Assembly (NCBI GenBank): GCA_022316685.1
Contig: JAKJHU010000838.1
Location: forward strand, 1 to 64,000
Direction of reading: 5' to 3'
DNA from: Progne subis subis
Lineage: Eukaryota; Chordata; Aves; Passeriformes; Hirundinidae
DNA: 64,000 bases
Shown here: one piece after another, positions 54,690 to 64,000 of the stretch
How the letters are laid out: each line of letters starts with the position of its first letter
How positions within the stretch are numbered: position 1 is the stretch's first letter
Translations under genes and position numbers: made by a program
Notes under the pieces: model-generated
What the model was told of the DNA's origin: nothing
Seen by the model: the letters and a program-made list of their open reading frames with translations, nothing else
The model's database searches: none

Positions 54690-55669
54690 GAAGAAGAATA
54701 AATACTAAACCCTCAACATTAATTGGTGTTTTTACCCAGTTGCAGTAAATGAAGACCCTTACAGCTGCCCAGGGCCCTGCGCTCCATGGGCTCTGCAGAG
54801 CTGCACACCAGGGAGGCAGCTTTGGGTACCTCAGCCCCTGGGCACCAGTGACCTTCTTGGTCTGGACGGCTGCCTCTGGGCAAATGAAGGCTGCTGGCCT
54901 TCTGCTCCTGGCCCTGGCCCAGCCGTGCAGGGCTAATCCTGGTCCTGCTCTGAAATGTGCTCAAGAGGGATTTGTTTCTTTCCAGGGCATTGATTTGCAC
55001 CACAAAATACTGAAGGACTGAGGCCTGAACAATGGGCCCTGACTGAGGCCTGAACAACGGGCCCTGAGCTAAATTTCGCCCTTAGGTGACCCTTCCAACC
55101 AAGTGTTGGCATGTATCTGCTCCTTAACCAAGTATTACTATCAACAGGATCTGTGCATTCATTCTGTGGGGAAACACATCTTTACCTTTCAGCGTTAAGA
55201 AACCAGACAAGGCCACATCTGGCCTTGGCTCCTCCTGGAGCCCTGGGACAGGCTCGGGGAGAAAACCAAGAGGAGAATGCAATCAGATCTCCCGCTCCAG
55301 AAGTTCTGTCAGATTGCTCGTTCAGCACTGGCACAGCTGGGCTGTTCTCACAGCACAGGCAGAAGCCTCGTGGCCAGGCAAAGGTGGAGGCAGTGGAGGA
55401 TTTCCCAGCTCCTGGCAGTGGCTCTCCAGGCCTTTGCTGGGACAGCTTTCCCCAGCTGATGAGGGCATCTGGATGAAGGAGAAAGTACAAGGGTGTCTGG
55501 TGATGGATCTTTCTGAATCACTAGAGGCAACCTTTTGTAGCAGTGCTGAAGTGCATTGCTTAGCTTATCCTTTGGATTTTTCTTTGCACTTCTGCACTGT
55601 AGCAAATTACACTATTGCTTCAGCAGGTGTCTGTGCCTCTGACTCTCCCTGTTGCAGACAGGTAAAAAA
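54690..55669. other. Unassigned sequence
   Basis: No recognisable gene. A 23-bp phrase GACTGAGGCCTGAACAA is repeated twice near 55018-55065. Frames on both strands lack domains. Confidence 0.5.
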
Positions 55670-56054
55670 TGTTATAAAAGAAAGGTCTTCTAAAATATGG
55701 ATTAGGCCCTGCTACTTTAGCTAAGCAGCTAGCAATAGCTTGCAAGTTGCCAGTTGAAAACTATTTTGAGAAGGAGAAGTTTGTTAACACAACAGCCTAT
55801 TCTCGGGGAGAAAACAAGTGCACCTGCATAAATATTAGCTCTGTTCCATGAGAACCCACAAAGGAAAAATGGAAACAACCTGAATCCTAGCACGTACACA
55901 CAAATGACCTTCTGACCAATAAATGAAGTAGTAAGAAAACTACCAGCCAAGGGGTGCTGTGCACAAGGTCTGTGAGAACTGTAGAAGTGATGTGAATAAA
56001 GAATTGGCTTTTCCTGCATGAAGAATATGGAGTCTCAGCTGATTTATTACAACA
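55670..56054 (+). repeat. Candidate solo LTR
   Basis: TGTTATAAAAGAAAGG ... GCTGATTTATTACAACA with an AATAAAGAATTGG signal near 56000 about 55 bp from the end, as in an LTR R-U5. Flanks do not show a duplication, and there is no second copy in the window to confirm the ends. Confidence 0.45.
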
Positions 56055-56649
56055 TCTCCCCACCACCAAAACAAACACACAGCCAGTTTGGCACCAGACC
56101 TGCCTCTCTGCCAGCCCATTGCTTGGAAAACACCCCTGATTGCCATCTCTGCAAATGCAATTCCTACTTTCCAACCACCTTTTCTGCAGCCAGGTGAGAA
56201 AAGTAGTCCCTCCCAGCTCTGGACCCCTCCAGACACCAACTGCTTTCAGCAGTCACAAGCCTGAAATATCAACTTCCTTCCTTAACCAGCCCACGAGGAG
56301 CTCACACAGGGAGGCCTTTTTGTCCAAATATACCCACAGAGGAGCTCGAGGACGGAGCAGTTTGAAACACAACTCCTCCAGAGTTTAAACCTCCCTTTAT
56401 CAAATGGGCATGCACCAACCTGCCCCAGAGGGAAAGCAGGCAGGCAAGAGAAGCTCCTCTCCCACAACAGCAAGCTCTGTGCTGTGCTTCCTTCTGTTCC
56501 AGCTGGAGAGCAGAGGCCAAAGGCTACTCCTCAGTTTGGGAAGGGACCCAGGGAATGGCCTGATCTGGGAGAACAGCAGAGGGAAGTTCCCCAAGAGGTA
56601 GGAAAAGGTTCTCTGGAAGCAACAGATTATGACAATATTTCTGCAGGGG

Positions 56650-56681
<32 letters not shown>

Positions 56682-57329
56682 TTCAAAAACTTTCCAGGCA
56701 GAAATTTCTGCCCCAACATGACAACCCCAAAGTCTCTGTGGTGTGTCAGGAGACATCATCTGTGTCCATCCCCCAAAGCACAATCAGCTCCCCAACAAGG
56801 CTTCAAGACTAAAGGACAAACCTTCCCCCTCCACCTCTCCGCACCAGCTCGAGGGAGTCTCTGTCCATGGCAAGATCTCCTCTGTCAGTCTACATTGACA
56901 CTGAGTTGGCTGCAGGAGGCATTTGCATTGGACATCTCCCCAGATGGGGCAGAAAAAAAGCAGCAGCGATTCCAGTGGAAAGAAAAGGCAATGCCATCTG
57001 GGAAGACACCAGCGTGAGCTCCCTACAAGTGCAAGCCTTTAATCCCTTGCATAAAGCAGCATCCATCCATGGGGCAGCACAAGTGTTTTGATGACAATGC
57101 TGACAAAATTGCTGCCCTTTCCTGGGGCTGCAGGTGACTCCAGCTCACAAGAAATGTGCCAAGTGTGCCAAAGACAGGCAGACATGGTGAGAAAAAAACA
57201 GCTAGTGTGCTGAAAAGGTGGCCAAAAGAATGCTTTGTAATCTCCCCTTTTCATCCTTTCCCCAGTCAAGACAAAGCAATGTCCTTTTCTCCCAGTCAGC
57301 AATGGTGACCCAGGCACAAAATGCAGCGT
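56055..57329. other. Unassigned sequence with a 27-bp A run
   Basis: No coding similarity noticed. An A run is at 56650-56676. It separates the ERV-rich part from the HSF-like gene. Confidence 0.5.
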
Positions 57330-57558
57330 GGGGGCAGAGTCCGGCACTGCTCCCAGAGCCCGCCCTGGCCAGGACCGTGCCGTGCCGTGCCGGGCCAGCC
57401 CCGGGAGCCGCCGCGCCCGCGCTGTGCCGCAGCCCCGGCTCCGAGCGCGAGCCGGGCGCGCGCGGGGCCGAGCCGGGCGCCCCCGTCAGGCCGCGCGCCG
57501 CCGGCGCAGCCGCGGCCGTTGCTCTCCGGCCGTTGTGGCCAAAACAGCGATCGACGCC
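57330..57558 (+). promoter_or_regulatory. CpG-island promoter and 5' UTR of the HSF-like gene
   Basis: Dense CpG (for example CCGTGCCGTGCCGTGCCGGG and GCGCGCCGCCGGCGCAGCCG) begins near 57350 and continues through exon 1. No TATA box. The transcription start cannot be fixed from sequence. Confidence 0.6.
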
Positions 57559-60500
57559 ATGGCGGAGCTGTCGCTGCCTGCCGCGCTCGGCGCCGGCAAT
57601 TTCCCCGCCAAGCTCTGGAGCCTGGCGAATGACCCCCGCGTCCGCTCAATGCGCTGGGACAGCGAGGCCCGGGGGCTGCTCGTAGACCGCTCCCTGTTCG
57701 AGCGGGAGCTGCTCAGGCCGGGCAGTGCCCAGGGACCGGCCCCCAACGCTTTCAGGGCCACACAGTTCGGCAGCTTCATGCGTCAGCTGTACCGGTACGG
57801 CTTCCGCAAGGTGCCGGGCCGGGCTGGCGCGGCTGCGCCGGGCGATGCCGGGGCCTGGCTGCACTACACCAACCCCTGGTTTCGCCGCGACCGCCCCGAC
57901 CTCCTGCTCCGCATCAGGCGCCGGGGCGCGGCCAACACGCAGCGGCGGGCAGCGGGGCCGGAGGGGCGCAGACGCCCGCCCTGTGGCTCCCAGCAGCTCC
58001 CCGGGCCACAGCCACTGCCGAACGGGCGGCACGGGCGCCCTCGCTTCCAGCCGCTGCCCAGGGAGTGGCCGCCGCTCGCCCGGCGCCCGCCCTGCGGCTT
58101 CCACCTGCTGCACCGCGAGCGGCCGGTGCCGGCCCGGCGGGAGGGGCCGAGCCGCTTCCAGGAGCTCTATGGGGAGCGGCCGCTGCCCGCTGAGCGGGAG
58201 CTGCTCCGGGTCCCTCCCTGCCACTTCCAGGGCTTCTACGGGGAGCAGCTGCTGCCGCCCCGATGGGAGGGGCCCCGCAGCCGCATGCAGGAGCTCTACG
58301 GGGAGCAGCCGCCTCCACTCGACCGGGAGCTGCTCTGGATGCAGCCCTGCAGCTTCCAGCAGCTCCACAGGGAGCAGCAGCCCCCAGCCTCCAACCCACC
58401 AGGTAGGAGAAGCGTTCCAGCTTTGCTTTTCCAAAAGGTCATGAAAAGCGACCGTTTGAAGTGTTTTCCCACAATGCTTTGTCGTTCTGAGACAGAAATT
58501 GTCAAGCCTGCTATGAAGGGGCACCTAGAAAGTCAAAAGATTCTCTGCCTGGTTTTCCTGTGTGCTTCCTGTGATCTGTGATCCAAGGCAGCAGTAGAGC
58601 TCTGCGTCCCAAAGCCACATTCTGGAGCCTGACTCACGTCTTTGGGTTCTTGCAGGCGCACCGGGCCCTTCAGCCCCGCATGCTCCAGCTGGCAGTGCTG
58701 GCTGTGCAGCATCAACGGTCTCCAGCTCAGCGCAGAATGCACCTGCGCAAGAGGAATCTCCAGCGCTGGATCTTGGCCTGGAGATTGAGAAGATGATCCG
58801 GGAGATCAGGAACTCCCTGCCTGTAAAGGCTCCCTCTGCTCAGGTAACCCCATTGGATGGGAATGAAAGAGGCTGGGCTGAAAGCTTTTGAATGTGGTTA
58901 TGTAACTGACAAGTGAAGGTTTCTGGAGTTTCATTCTTTTCATTCTTATTTAGTTATCTAATTATTCTTGGTCAAGCCGGAGTTCCCAAAGAAGAGGGAA
59001 TGAAAACTTTTTCCCCCACAGTGAGGATGAGGTGTGTGAGCCTGTGTTGGCCACATTTGGTTGTTCCTTTTCCTTGGGAAGAATGCCTGGTGCAGGGGCA
59101 TTTGTGGGTGATGCTTTGTAGGTTCTACCAGGCTTTGTTTGGTGGGAAAGAAGGGCGGAGTGTTTGGAGAATTGCCACTGAAGGCCAAGTGTCCCGTGCA
59201 GGGAGCGGCACGCGAGAGGTGTCTCTGTTGCAGCAGCAGATGTGGGCTCTGCCTCTTTTGGGTTGTTAGGCCAAGGCAGAGCAAGGGCCGGGCTGCAGCT
59301 GCAGCTGCTGCTGCTGTGTGAGCCCTGCCGTGCGTGTGGGCGCTGCCAGAGCCCTGTGTGGGGATGGGCTGGAGCTGCAGCTCCCTTGTCCTTTTGTTGG
59401 ACAGATTCAGTCTTTGGCTTAGGAATCTCCTTTCTCTTAACTCTTGCCTCTTCCCAGACTTGCCTGGAGAGTGAGTGTTGGCTCTGGCCTTTTTGCAGAT
59501 TATTATCCGTGTTGGCCAAAGAATGTCTCTCTTTCTCGTGATGTGCAGTGCCATTGCCTACAGTACATTTGTGATTGAGGAAGGGCAGACTCAGGGTGGG
59601 GAGTGGGATTTTCTGGATTCAGCAATATCTTATTCTCAAGTGGAATGTCTTTTGTAAACTCACACACAGCAGTTTTCAAAAGCATTTTATTCCATAATAA
59701 AAAGAAACCTTGCAGGCTCTGAACCATCTTTAGAATCTTTAGGATTCTGATGGAAGGGCTGTTGCAGAAGAGATGAATATTCTGCAGCTGGTCATAGTGA
59801 GAAAATCTTTCTGTCCAAAGGTATTTTGCAGGTGCTTAATCTTGGGAATTTACTTACCCAGTGGAATAAAAACACTGCTTGGTTTTCTGACTTTTTGTCT
59901 TTTGGGTTGGTTTTCTTTCTGACCCTCCAAATTTACCGATTTTTGTCACTGGAAAGTTTGTTCTTGGAAATACCCATGGTCCATAACAGTTTGCCTGGGT
60001 CATACCTATGGGGCAGCAGCGGAGGGCTCCAAAAAGCAGCACCTTGTGATGGACTGTGTGGGCAACTGGGTGGGTGGGGGTGGTGAGACTCCCAGCCAGA
60101 AATGTGTGCTCTGCGTGTGGGTTTGCAGCACACGGCCCTGGGCAGGGCTGGCAGCGAGCTCTGCCCTTGCTGACAGCCACGTTGGCAACAAGGAGAGCCC
60201 CTGGCTTTCTGCTGGCTGATTTCCTACAGCTCGTGGGATAAGGCAGGGTCAGAGCGTGAGGCCACGTCCCCTCACTTGGTGTCTTCTGCTTTTCTGCATT
60301 CATGTTTTGCCTCAAAGGTCATTTTGTGAGAGCTTCAGTTCCACCTTGGCCACCCAAATGCTGAGTTTATAACGCTTGTGATGTGAACTGTGTGGGCAGT
60401 GTTCCCCTCGTGCTACACAGCCTTTGGGAGTGGAGAAGAACAGTGACTATATCCTTGATGTGATTCCAAGGAAATCCTGAGTGATCTTCGGGTTCCTTTC

Positions 60501-61291
60501 TTTCTTTTTCTCTTTCAAGGGGAATATTAATGTTGCCCCTGAGTCTCCAGGAGAGGACACAGTGAACAGGGCTGCAGCAGAGGAAGCTTCATCTGGCACC
60601 GAGAGCTGCGGGAACAGTTCCCCAGAGCCCGAGGAGCCTGGTAAGGAGAGAGCCCACGTTGGTTTGGAGAGGTGTGAGACGGCTGCTCTGAGCCTGCCTG
60701 GGACAGGAAGGGAGATCAGAAGAGCTGAGTTCTTGTCTGCAGGGCTGCTGCTTCCTGCTGCCTTTAGTTCCAATCCTGCAGTGGCACAAGCTCCCCGAGC
60801 CCTGCCCTCCACGCTTCTCCAGAGGCTCTGACACTGAGTCCTCTGCTGTGGCAAGAGAGCTGGGACTAAACCTGACCTTGTGGGAGTTGTGTCACCAACC
60901 CATGTGTCCCAGTTTGGTCTGTAACTCAGCTCACAGCACCCTTCAGCTGCAGCCATTTCAGCGAGGACTGAGGGCTCTCTGTCAGCACAGAGAAAGAACA
61001 AGGCTGGGCTTCTTTGGGGGAGCTGGGACTGTCTGTGTTTCAAGATCTCGTGGGTGCCATTTGCACTGCGAGTGCTGAGACTTTATCGAGGTACTTCAGT
61101 GCTTTACACAGTTTTGGAAACTCGGAAGGATCCCTGTTCTCTAAAGAGCAGGTTTCAAATTCCCAAGGGAGTGTCTGCCTTTCAGGCCATCTTTTACAGT
61201 CTGTGATGGAAGGACAATTGCTGCCCAAGGGAAACGTGCACAAGGGCCAATATTGACTCAGGGTTCTCTTTTCTTCCCAGATCCCATGTGA
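57559..61291 (+). CDS. HSF5-like heat shock factor gene, four exons
   Basis: Exons 57559-58402, 58656-58843, 60520-60640 and 61281-61291 join in phase (387 codons) with GT-AG introns. The start is in GACGCCATGG, a strong initiation context; frame upstream of it is open but Arg-rich and not domain-like. Residues 14-122 form an HSF DNA-binding domain: FPAKLWSLANDPRVRSMRWD, LLVDRSLFERELL, the recognition helix in TQFGSFMRQLYRYGF and WLHYTNPWFRRDRPDLL. Residues ~139-281 are about seven ~20-residue repeats (P-C-x-F-Q-x-L-Y-x-E-Q-P-x-P). Exon 2 ends with LEIEKMIREIRNSLP. No HR-A/B leucine zipper is seen, which together with the domain style favours HSF5 over HSF1-4. It would be a nuclear DNA-binding protein; targets cannot be inferred here. 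Family confidence is high, orthology moderate. Confidence 0.8.
58656..58843 (+). CDS. HSF-like gene, exon 2
   Basis: Acceptor TTCTTGCAG and donor CTCAG/GTAACC. It enters in phase 1 and leaves in phase 0. It encodes an Ala/Ser/Pro-rich stretch and then a charged helix LEIEKMIREIRNSLP. Confidence 0.75.
60520..60640 (+). CDS. HSF-like gene, exon 3
   Basis: Acceptor CTCTTTCAAG and donor GCCTG/GTAAGG. It enters in phase 0 and leaves in phase 1. It encodes an acidic Ser/Glu/Pro segment (NVAPESPGEDTVNRAAAEEA). Intron 2 (58844-60519) and intron 3 (60641-61280) hold no recognisable element. Confidence 0.7.
61281..61291 (+). CDS. HSF-like gene, first last-exon candidate
   Basis: Acceptor TTTTCTTCCCAG; the joined frame reads Asp-Pro-Met then TGA. 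It aligns with 62337-62401 but lacks two bases (GT) after the first AT, which changes the frame and causes the early stop. Confidence 0.55.
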
Positions 61292-61379
61292 TCGATGTCT
61301 CCTGGAGGGGTGCCCTGCGTGGCAGGAAGAGACAGAGGGAGAACCTGTGACTGCCAGGCAGGTAGATCCCTCCCTCTGT

Positions 61380-61720
61380 CTATAGTGATATGTTTAGTAA
61401 TTATAGTTATATTTATCTATATAATTGACATTTATAATATATTTATCTATATAATTGATATACAGTATATTTATAGATCTATAGTTGCATTTAAATGCTT
61501 ATATAATTATAGACTGTTAAAATTAAAATTATATATATATATTTAGATTTCTATAGTTATATTCTTGTATACATACTTATATCTGTAGATATACATAGTT
61601 ACATTTATCTATGTAGATAGTTATATTTATATATATATAGTTATTTTTATAAATACGCATAGTTATGTACTTATAGCTATGTTGGTGTTTAGGTCCATAG
61701 ATTAGTGTCTGGGTAGGTAT
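61380..61720. repeat. AT-rich tract after first last-exon
   Basis: Irregular repeats of ATAGTTATATTTATCTATATA across ~340 bp. A similar tract follows the second last-exon. Confidence 0.8.
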
Positions 61721-61844
61721 AGACTAGTTTTTAACCCCTTTCCCTGTCTCCTTTGTGCTTTTCCCCCTGTGCCCTCGCTGTCCCCTGTCCCTGTGCTGGC
61801 TCCGAGCTGGCGGCCGGGCCGGGCGGAGCAGCAGCTGCAGCCCC

Positions 61845-62155
61845 GGGTGTCCCTGGAGCGCTGGGAGCTGCCGCTGGCCCCAGGCGCTGTCCCCTGAGGA
61901 GCTGCTGAAGGACGGTGAGACTGAGGGGGCTGAGGGGGCTGAGGGGATGGAGGGGGCCAGCAGGGAGCACAGAGGGCTCTGGGACTGCAGCTCTGCCAGG
62001 CCTTGGAACCAATTCCAGAGCCTCCACCTTTGCCACAGCTGCCCTGAGGACCTTGAGGACAGGCGGAGACCGACAGGAGCCGGCAGGGAGAAGCTGAAGA
62101 CCACCAGCTCCAGCAGTGAACAGGGAGCTGCTGCTGCCAGCCCAGAGCCTGGGTG
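61845..62155 (+). other. Possible duplicated internal exon(s) of the HSF-like gene
   Basis: GAACAGGGAGCTGCTGCTGC ... CCCAGAGCCTG/GGTGAGG (62118-62153) resembles the end of exon 3 including its donor. Upstream, CCCCAG/GCGCTGTCC ... GGACG/GTGAGA (61880-61916) could be a small exon. Neither is proved. Confidence 0.35.
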
Positions 62156-62336
62156 AGGCCACAGGGCCGGAGAGGCAGGGTGGGGGTGAGGATGGTGTGG
62201 GCTTTGGCTGTGGGCTTTGGCCAAACATTTTCTTTCTAAGCCTCCTGGGGAAGCACGGAGATTTTCCCTGACTGAAGGGCAGGTGCTGCCAAGGGAAACG
62301 TCCCGATCCTGACTCAGTGTTCCCTTTGCTTCCCAG

Positions 62337-62401
62337 ATGTCCCATCTGCTGTCCCTGTCCAGGAGAGCTGCTCTGCACAGGAGAAGCAAGGACTGAATTA
62401 A
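62337..62401 (+). CDS. Alternative last exon of the HSF-like gene
   Basis: Acceptor TTTGCTTCCCAG matches the acceptor region before 61281, together with ~60 bases of intron (TGCCCAAGGGAAACGT-type). Joined to exon 3 it would add DVPSAVPVQESCSAQEKQG-type sequence and stop at TAA (62399-62401), giving 405 codons. Confidence 0.45.
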
Positions 62402-62439
62402 AAGCTTTGAAGATATGGACTTGAGCATAGAGTGGGATA

Positions 62440-63000
62440 ACTATATGGATATTTATATATATATATATATGGGTCGCTATTTGTATAGGAATATTTCTAT
62501 ATGTATGTTGTTCTCTCTGTGTTTAGTTATATTTTCTATGTATACACTCATGTAGTTATTCTTATGGATGTATTGTTAGGTATACGGCCCTTTAACTAGG
62601 TATATTGGTATTTGTGTAGGTAAATATGGGGGGGTTTATATTTACATATGTGTATTGATTTATTTATGGATGTAATTCTATTTACATGTGTATGTAGATT
62701 TATAACTGTATATTTGTATTGATGCAGATGGATGGGTATTTAGATAGGTACAGTTACCCATTCACAGATACTTTATGTATCTATTTCTATATATATTGTA
62801 TATAATACGTAGTATTTAATCTATATTTACTTCTGTATGTTGAGGTGGTTGTATATGTATATCTTTCAATTTAAACATGTACAGTTGTATAATTCTATTG
62901 ATTGCGTTCTTGGTAGAGGCTATTTAGATACCCTATTTAGATAGGACAATAGACATAATGATATTTTTGTATTCCTAGTTAGGCTTTAAGCCCGTAGTAA
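62440..63000. repeat. AT-rich tract after second last-exon
   Basis: Contains (TA)n at 62453-62472 and many TATATGTAT/ATTTATAT variants. It resembles 61380-61720 in composition and position relative to the exon. Confidence 0.75.
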
Positions 63001-64000
63001 ATGTAATAAATTAAGTTGTTAAACATGTAATTGATCTTTGTGTATAGTGAATTCTAGAGGTCGGCAATAAATTAGGTTTTTGTTAACTAAGGTTGGTATT
63101 TGTATATTTTTACATAGCATTGTTGTAAAAATCTAATAAATTCCTTTTTTTAACTTAAATTGACATCACCATAGTTCTATATTGTCAGCGTGGGTGTAGC
63201 AATTTTTAATAAATGACTTTTTTCATATGAAATGAATTCTTGTGTATTTGTCAATCAGCAGTGCTGCTGTAGCAATCTGAGAGAAATTAAAATTGTCAAC
63301 TGTGACGGGTGTTTTGTGATTTGTGCTCTCCAGAGCAATGAGCAGATGTAAATGCTGGAGGATTTTGGCCATGGAATTCTCCATCCATGCCCAGCACATG
63401 CCCCACCTGCACTCAGGCTGGGCAAGGCAAGCGCAGATTTGGGATGGCAGCAGAGCCACACCTTGGCCAAGAACTCGCTGCAAAGGCCAGCTGAGAAAAG
63501 TCTGGGACTCCACGGAGCTTAGAACTGCAACCAGAGCCAGCCAGGGAGGACAAATCCAGCCCCCATGCCACGGGCAGCTCTTTGGGAAGCGCTCCAAGGG
63601 TCCCTCTGAAGGTCATCCTGGAGCCCAGAAGCCAACAGGGATCCTGAGCCAGCTCCGCTGCCTTTGGCAGCACTTTGGCAAAGGAGCTGCAGCAAGGGGG
63701 AGGCAGCAGTGACTGTGACTGCTGCAGCAAGGGGATGAAGGAAGGGCCAGGGGCACTTGTGCTGAGATGCTCCCGAATCCAGAGGGATGGTGGAGAACTG
63801 GGAAGCAGCAAGTTCTCAGAGCCACTGCAATGCTGGAAGCCCTTGGTGTGCAGTTCCTTGCAGGAACTGGCAGGGGAGTTGCTGCCAGGATCAGCAGGAG
63901 CAGGAGGCAGCAGGATCTGCTCCTTTTCCTGCCTCTGTGTCCAGCTCAGGCTGGGATGGCCCCTGCTCCCACAGAGCCCCTGCCCATGGAGGCTGCAGGG
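63001..64000. other. 3' flank, no gene recognised
   Basis: AATAAA motifs at about 63007, 63067, 63135 and 63209 could serve as polyadenylation sites for the HSF-like gene. From 63240 onwards the sequence is mixed and GC-rich with no domain-bearing frame. Confidence 0.45.

Noticed and set aside
57328..57558. Upstream Met extension of the HSF-like gene
   Set aside because: The added 77 residues are Arg/Ala/Pro-rich CpG-island sequence. The Met at 57559 has a better context and directly precedes the conserved domain.
57646..58524. 292-codon minus frame opposite HSF exon 1
   Set aside because: Shadow of the GC-rich coding exon; no domain.

Overview
This is vertebrate, almost certainly avian (passerine-like), nuclear DNA. 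The evidence is a GC-rich spliced gene with GT-AG introns and a heat-shock-factor DNA-binding domain, plus avian-style endogenous retroviruses (ERVs) that include an alpharetrovirus-like LTR. There are no bacterial-type operons, no CRISPR array and no tRNA or rRNA gene that I can see. About 45 of the 64 kb is ERV sequence, much of it nested. Such density fits a low-recombination compartment such as a W chromosome, but that is inference.

Layout. 1-1960: diverged ~380-bp tandem repeat. 1976-2605: first of four copies of a GC-rich dispersed repeat (called R here). 2606-3482: solo LTR of the family that flanks element E. 3483-7600: decayed plus-strand ERV (D) with pol, a Cys-rich ORF and env, split by a large GAGAA microsatellite. 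7857-30820: minus-strand gammaretrovirus-like provirus A. Its gag is interrupted by element C (16155-27824, alpharetrovirus-like LTRs, gag plus env TM only). C's gag is in turn interrupted by provirus B1 (18986-27370). The nesting is proved by gag reading frames that resume on each side and by target-site duplications. 31231-32261: R2. 32262-42862: provirus B2, a sister of B1. 43964-44289: small LTR. 44385-46499: R3 and R4. 46500-53385: plus-strand provirus E (ERVL-like RT half fused to gag, plus env). 53386-54130: ACTGGGA-type minisatellite. 54360-54689 and 55670-56054: solo LTRs.

57330-61291 holds the one cellular gene I recognise: an HSF5-like heat-shock-factor gene of four exons (387 codons), starting in a CpG-rich promoter. 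Its DNA-binding domain is followed by about seven ~20-residue repeats. Its 3' end is duplicated downstream (61720-62401), giving a second possible last exon, and each copy is followed by an AT-rich tract.

How the parts relate: A and B are gag-pro-pol-env gammaretrovirus-like elements. Both keep an in-frame UAG between gag and pro-pol, and B has a tRNA-Pro-type primer binding site. B1 keeps a long uninterrupted pro-pol frame but has lost the gag capsid and most of env. B2 keeps more of gag and env but has frameshifts in pol. None of the proviruses is intact.
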